Shown here one piece after another: positions 13,453-13,491 of a stretch of 13,491 bases of DNA (position 1 is its first letter; the number at the start of each line of letters is the position of its first letter). The stretch is from Atopostipes sp964624875. Lineage in GTDB: Bacteria > Bacillota > Bacilli > Lactobacillales > Carnobacteriaceae_A. Under the pieces are notes generated by a model. That model saw nothing but the letters and a program-made list of their open reading frames with translations. It was not told where the DNA came from and made no database searches. A program made the position numbers and the translations under genes. The DNA lies in the NCBI GenBank assembly GCA_964624875.1, contig CAZUZA010000038.1, positions 1 to 13,491 on the forward strand, in the 5' to 3' direction.

Positions 13453-13491
13453 CCGTTAATTATGACTTTTTCATGAAATTACCGTATCTTT

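Noticed and set aside
13471..13491. C-terminal end of fabT or another gene at the right edge
   Set aside because: Only about 20-30 nt would be inside the window and two frames are possible, so no coding call can be supported.

Overview
This is a low-GC Gram-positive chromosome segment, most likely from the order Lactobacillales. The evidence is the streptococcal/enterococcal-type order of the fatty acid operon, FabK as the enoyl-ACP reductase, a short AccA, AGGAGG-type ribosome binding sites and a lipobox lipoprotein. A carnobacterial or enterococcal relative is my guess for the family, not something the sequence proves. Every gene I can support lies on the minus strand, so transcription runs from high to low coordinates.

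Region A (about 13,491 to 4,010) holds a complete type II fatty acid synthesis operon: fabH, acpP, fabK, fabD, fabG, fabF, accB, fabZ, accC, accD, accA. It has a good promoter (13,355-13,383), a 5' leader of about 140 nt that can fold into nested helices, gaps of 0 to 39 bp between genes, and a strong terminator (4,010-4,042). It encodes acetyl-CoA carboxylase (AccA, AccB, AccC, AccD), the acyl carrier protein, malonyl transfer (FabD), initiation (FabH) and the full elongation cycle (FabF, FabG, FabZ, FabK). No regulator gene (fabT or fapR) lies inside the window.

Region B (about 4,009 to 1,877) is a vitamin B12 acquisition block. It contains a PduO-type cob(I)alamin adenosyltransferase, preceded by an unidentified structured leader. 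Next comes a clear cobalamin riboswitch with a transcription terminator, which controls a DUF4430 lipoprotein and an overlapping ECF-transporter S component, together a likely B12 uptake system.

Region C (1,817 to 1) is the 5' two-thirds or so of nrdJ, the adenosylcobalamin-dependent class II ribonucleotide reductase. It has its own promoter and two NrdR boxes exactly 32 bp apart, centre to centre. It runs off the left edge of the window.

Regions B and C make a coherent pathway: B12 is taken up, converted to adenosylcobalamin, and used by NrdJ to make deoxyribonucleotides. Uptake is controlled by a cobalamin riboswitch and use by NrdR. I saw no tRNA, rRNA, CRISPR array, insertion sequence or phage gene. 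Most of the window is conserved core metabolism. The least explained parts are the leader RNAs in front of the adenosyltransferase and in front of fabH.
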